The notes beneath the pieces are model-generated. The model worked only from the letters and a program-made list of their open reading frames with translations, searched no databases and was not told where the DNA came from. Below, in pieces: positions 59,870 to 64,000 of a stretch of DNA of 64,000 bases (positions are counted from its first letter, which is position 1; each line of letters opens with the position of its first letter). A program made the position numbers and the translations under genes. The DNA lies in assembly GCA_963971305.1 (NCBI GenBank), contig OZ020303.1, positions 17,295,184 to 17,359,183 on the forward strand. Reading direction: 5' to 3'. Source of the stretch: Arcuatula senhousia (taxonomy: Eukaryota; Mollusca; Bivalvia; Mytilida; Mytilidae).

Positions 59870-60442
59870 ATTTTATATTAAGAAATAGACCCTATTCTTG
59901 GTTAATCTATTATCATTGATGTTTTTGACGCAATAAAAAAGTTTCGATTTTGGCCCCTATTGGCCCTAATAACATAATAGGGGGAAAAAGGGGGTCGCAA
60001 AAATCAATTCTCAATTTGTATCCGCTATTCGGCAAGAGCAAACATGCCATAAAAATTTTCAAAATTGGATCACAGGTAAAAAAGTTTCGATTTTGGTCCC
60101 CTTTGGCCCCTAATTACATAACAGGGGAAAAAGGGCGGTCGCAAAAATTAATTCTCAATGTTGCATATGCTATTGGACAAGAGCAAACATGCAAAAACAA
60201 ATTTCAAAATTGTACCACAAATAAAAAAGTTTCGATTTTGGCCCCTTTTGGACCCTAGTTACGTAATAGGGGGAAAAGGGGGGTCACAAAAATTTATTCT
60301 TGATTTTGTATCCCCTATTTGACAAGAACAAACATGCAAAAAAAAATTCAAAATCGGACCACAAATAAAAAAGTTTCGATTTTGGCCCCTAACTACATAA
60401 CAGGGAAAAAAAGGGGCACGAAAATTCATCTGGTTCATTCTT
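59870..60442 (+). repeat. 573-bp duplicated segment, copy 1
   Basis: Appears identical base for base to 61176-61748 (constant offset 1306). Inside are four units of about 125 bp (aaaaaagtttcgattttggc, gggggaaaaagggggtcgca, aagagcaaacatgc). The 102-codon open frames are shadows of these units. Confidence 0.9.
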
Positions 60443-61175
60443 GCATATGATGACCTTGCTGCATACCAAATGTTAAAAATTTCTGTATATATAATACTTG
60501 CAATGACCAGTGGCAGATCCAGGGGAAAAAATAAAATAAAATAAAACAAGAAGATGTCCAAAAGACATAATGCCTCATCTCTAAACCATGAGGTTGTTCC
60601 ATAAGTATAATTCTATGTTGATTAAATAATTTATACAGTTTCATGATACTATACTTACATCTCTGTAAGTGGTCATCCATGCGGAAAATATAGTTGGTGT
60701 GGCACTTGTCAGTAGGCGGGAATGGACTTTTACCATTCTTCTGGAAGTGGTCATCCATGCGGAAAATATAGGTCAAAAGCATGCATTGTGCTAAGCGTGC
60801 TTGTCACTAAGCAGTAATGGACATCCACCATTCTTCCATTAGAAGTCATTCATGTTGAAAATAAAGGCCACAGCCAGCATCTGAAGCATGCATTGTGCTT
60901 AGCATCACAAGGTGCACCTACCATATAATAAAAAGCTTCGCCGAGCACAGCATGATACGACAGCAACACGTTGAACCCTGTACCTTTTAGGCCCAATATG
61001 GATAGTCAATTGCTCTGGACACATGCACCCCATGGTGGACTGAAAAAGGTTTTTGACACATGCCTTCTTTGGTGGACTTTCCACCCAATTCATTAGATTT
61101 TAACTATTTTAAAAGCAAATGTAAAAAAATTATACTTGCAATATCATATTTATAACATTTCAATATCCCCACTCA
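60443..61175. repeat. Spacer between the duplicated segments, mosaic repeats
   Basis: Contains cagtggcagatccagggg near 60507, two copies of tggtcatccatgcggaaaat (60669 and 60747), and 60930-61085 which resembles 28225-28385 (ggcccaatatggatagtc, ggtggact). No gene. Confidence 0.55.
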
Positions 61176-61748
61176 ATTTTATATTAAGAAATAGACCCTA
61201 TTCTTGGTTAATCTATTATCATTGATGTTTTTGACGCAATAAAAAAGTTTCGATTTTGGCCCCTATTGGCCCTAATAACATAATAGGGGGAAAAAGGGGG
61301 TCGCAAAAATCAATTCTCAATTTGTATCCGCTATTCGGCAAGAGCAAACATGCCATAAAAATTTTCAAAATTGGATCACAGGTAAAAAAGTTTCGATTTT
61401 GGTCCCCTTTGGCCCCTAATTACATAACAGGGGAAAAAGGGCGGTCGCAAAAATTAATTCTCAATGTTGCATATGCTATTGGACAAGAGCAAACATGCAA
61501 AAACAAATTTCAAAATTGTACCACAAATAAAAAAGTTTCGATTTTGGCCCCTTTTGGACCCTAGTTACGTAATAGGGGGAAAAGGGGGGTCACAAAAATT
61601 TATTCTTGATTTTGTATCCCCTATTTGACAAGAACAAACATGCAAAAAAAAATTCAAAATCGGACCACAAATAAAAAAGTTTCGATTTTGGCCCCTAACT
61701 ACATAACAGGGAAAAAAAGGGGCACGAAAATTCATCTGGTTCATTCTT
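61176..61748 (+). repeat. 573-bp duplicated segment, copy 2
   Basis: Second copy of 59870-60442. It continues into related units up to about 62160 (tcatagcaatc-gataactag, ggggacccccaaa), so this looks like the original context and 59870-60442 the extra copy. Confidence 0.9.
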
Positions 61749-62228
61749 CTATTGTGAGATACATTCTTGACAAATTTCACAGCAATAGGCCAACTAGGAC
61801 CAAAGTTACGGTGGAAATAAATAAAATATATGAATTTTTTGCCCCTTTTGGGCCCCTTATTTCGAAACGATAAAAGGGGGACCCCCAAAATCAATCCCAT
61901 TCATCCTTTTATGGTAAGGAACATCAATGTCAAATTTCATAGCAATCAGATAACTAGAACTAAAGTTATTGTGGAAACAAACAAAAAAGTAGTATTTTTG
62001 GTCCTTTCTTGGCCCCTAAGTTCTAAACGAAAAAAGGGGGGACCCCCAAATTCAATCCCATCCATCCTTTTATGGTAAGGAACATCATTGTAAAATTTCA
62101 TAGCAATCGGATAACTAGAACTAAAGTTATTGTTGGAACACTAAAGTTAACAGACAACGACGCAGACAACGAAGCAGACCACAGCATCATACCATTATAC
62201 GTCAGCAAATTTTTTGCGGTCGTATAAA
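61749..62228. repeat. Mosaic repeat right part with tgcggtcgtata end
   Basis: Two or three units of about 170 bp (aaagttattgtggaaacaaa, atccttttatggtaaggaac), an acgacgcagacaacgaag microsatellite-like stretch, then the palindromic end ttttttgcggtcgtataaaa, the counterpart of the end at 23376. Confidence 0.65.
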
Positions 62229-62580
62229 AATAGTTGATGTGGCACATATCAGAAAGCGGTAATTGACTTTAACCATTCTTCTGTAATAGGTCATCCATGG
62301 GGGAAAATATAGGTCACATCCAGCATCCCAGGCATGCAATGTGATTAGCATCAATAGGTGCACCTACCATACCAATATGATTGATATGGCACTTGTCAGT
62401 AAGTGGGAATTAGAAAATATGGGGATATGGGACGGACAGACGAACAAATGGACCAAAGTACCCGAAAACACTTTTTGTCCCCCCTCTACTTTTGTAGGCG
62501 GGACATAAAAATAAATGCTAACAATACTCATCTTCTTCACCTACTCTTTCAATAATTCTGGATCTGCCCCTCATGACAGG
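62229..62580. repeat. Mixed repeat ends
   Basis: Includes ggtcatccatggggg (like 60669), gggacggacagacgaac then tttttgtcccccctctactt and ggcgggacata near 62472-62505, and ttctggatctgcccctc near 62557, a partial inverted match to 60507. Probably stacked ends of several elements. Confidence 0.45.
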
Positions 62581-64000
62581 GTGGTCTTTTACTATTTATT
62601 ATTTTTTAAATTGGCATAATGACAGAAATCTGCAGCACAAGTAAGACTTGAATTTATATTCTTTATTTTATTTCCAGAAAGCAACAAATCATGTCACACT
62701 TATGGTTTGTCAACAATCCTGTAAAAAAAGATTTCATTACAGGGTGTTAATCATTTTCATAAAATGGTTGAAAGATTCTGCTTTGTAAATCATTATTGCA
62801 AAAGTTTGTTCATTTTACAAAAGAACCATATTCCCATATTAAAAATTCAGTAACTATTTAAATACATGGCTAACTGGAAAAGTCATCTGAATTAGACTAA
62901 AATATAAAATATGAAAATCACAATACATGTACATAGAGATTTATCAAGCATGTATATTTTAAACATATATTTATTAGATATTTTGATCTTAAATATAATT
63001 TTGCATGTCCTTTAAAGTCCATGTACAAGTATGCCATAGAAAGAGGATCCAGTCCAATAATTTAACCTTCTAATTTTTTCAAAATATTGTACATAGATTC
63101 CAAGGAGTACAAATGGCATTCCTTGCAAACATGTTACACCTCTAAATATCAAACAACCTTTATCCAACTCTACATCATTAGTTAAATACTTTATTATGTT
63201 TTTAAAACTTATAAATAAAAATTCAAGGTACAAACCAATGAAAATTCACTGATACATGAGTAAGTACTAAGTAAACTACACCAATAAGGCTTTTATATAT
63301 AGCATTAACACCAGTTAAAAGTGCATATACAATAAATATTTAGTGATTAGGATAATTTTATTAAGTTTTCAAATGGTTAAAATATTTGATAAAACAACAA
63401 TCATTTCAAAATGTATACCACTTTCCCTCAACCAATATAAGTCTCTTTGGCTTTTTTGATGTCACATATCACATAGTAAGTTTTTTCTCTGTAAAATGAG
63501 TATGCTAAAGATCAGAACTTTATGAAATTAAATTTATACACTGATTAAATTATTTTTCTCTTAACATATGCGATTTTTTATAGAGAAAACATGTAATCAA
63601 AAGTATTTTTTAAGAAATGACCACAATATTTTTTTTTGTCTATTCAAAAATAACATTAAAAATATAACACAAACTTTTAGGAAACTCACAGGTTAATACA
63701 CAGTGGGTGTCACATTTTAAAATGCTATTTTTTCATAGCCTGAAAAGTATTGTGATCATTCCTTAAAAAGCAGTATTTAAAACCAATATCCTGGGTTATT
63801 TACTTAAAGAATATACAATTACATAAAAAAAGATAAATCTTTAGTAAAAAATATCAGTAAAAATGCATTTATCTATACCTTAATTATATTCTTCAAAACC
63901 ATATTATATCTAACCTAAAAACAATTAATAACAAGCATAAACCAACATCTTTCTGGATATATATTTCAGGTAAACAAACAAAATTCAATTAGCATTTATA
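62581..64000. other. AT-rich region with nothing recognised
   Basis: No gene, RNA or repeat could be supported. The 73-codon minus frame at 63012-63233 has no recognisable domain; it is hydrophobic by base composition. Confidence 0.45.

Noticed and set aside
59950..61564. Two identical 102-codon plus frames
   Set aside because: They come from the duplicated 573-bp non-coding repeat; composition follows the gggggaaaa / ttttggcccc units.

Overview
This window is nuclear DNA from an animal and looks like a bivalve mollusc, probably mussel-like. It is AT-rich, rich in acatgta strings, and carries two intron-split genes whose proteins closely match vertebrate orthologues. The space between them is filled by short non-autonomous repeats of the kind common in bivalve genomes (palindromic ends, tandem cores of about 150-175 bp, short gacg/tgtc microsatellites). 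The species call is inference; the metazoan gene calls are firm. I see no bacterial genes, CRISPR array, rRNA or tRNA.

Gene 1, plus strand, about 4.2-18.6 kb: a cytosolic carboxypeptidase 6 (AGBL4/CCP6), a tubulin deglutamylase of the M14 family. Eleven coding exons can be joined with every splice phase consistent, giving 473 residues if translation stops at 15988 and up to about 500-515 if one of several candidate 3' exons is used. Its introns hold a LINE remnant, a 52-bp minisatellite, palindromic MITEs, a nested insertion with a 5-bp target duplication, and a partial tandem copy of the exon that carries the catalytic glutamate.

Middle, about 18.7-41.1 kb: no convincing gene. It is a patchwork of at least seven repeat types, often nested, including G-rich arrays, an inverted repeat about 3 kb apart, and several hairpin MITEs, two with clear target-site duplications.

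Gene 2, minus strand, 41.4-57.1 kb: the AMPK-related serine/threonine kinase NIM1 (NIM1K), 441 residues from three coding exons plus an inferred non-coding first exon. The intron after coding exon 2 is mostly a minisatellite of about 2.9 kb. Its units resemble the 3' edge of that exon together with its 5' splice site, so the pre-mRNA would carry dozens of near-consensus splice donors directly downstream of the real one. This is the most unusual structure in the window. The first intron of the gene has another minisatellite (50-bp unit, about 24 copies) that starts at the end of a dispersed repeat.

Right end, 57.2-64 kb: a second LINE remnant (CR1/Jockey-like reverse-transcriptase C-terminus), a 573-bp segment present twice in direct orientation with no difference seen, further mosaic repeats, then about 1.4 kb with nothing recognisable.

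The two genes converge (tail to tail) and show no functional link. What they share is tandem duplication across splice sites: one duplicated acceptor-plus-exon and one duplicated acceptor in AGBL4, and an amplified donor in NIM1.
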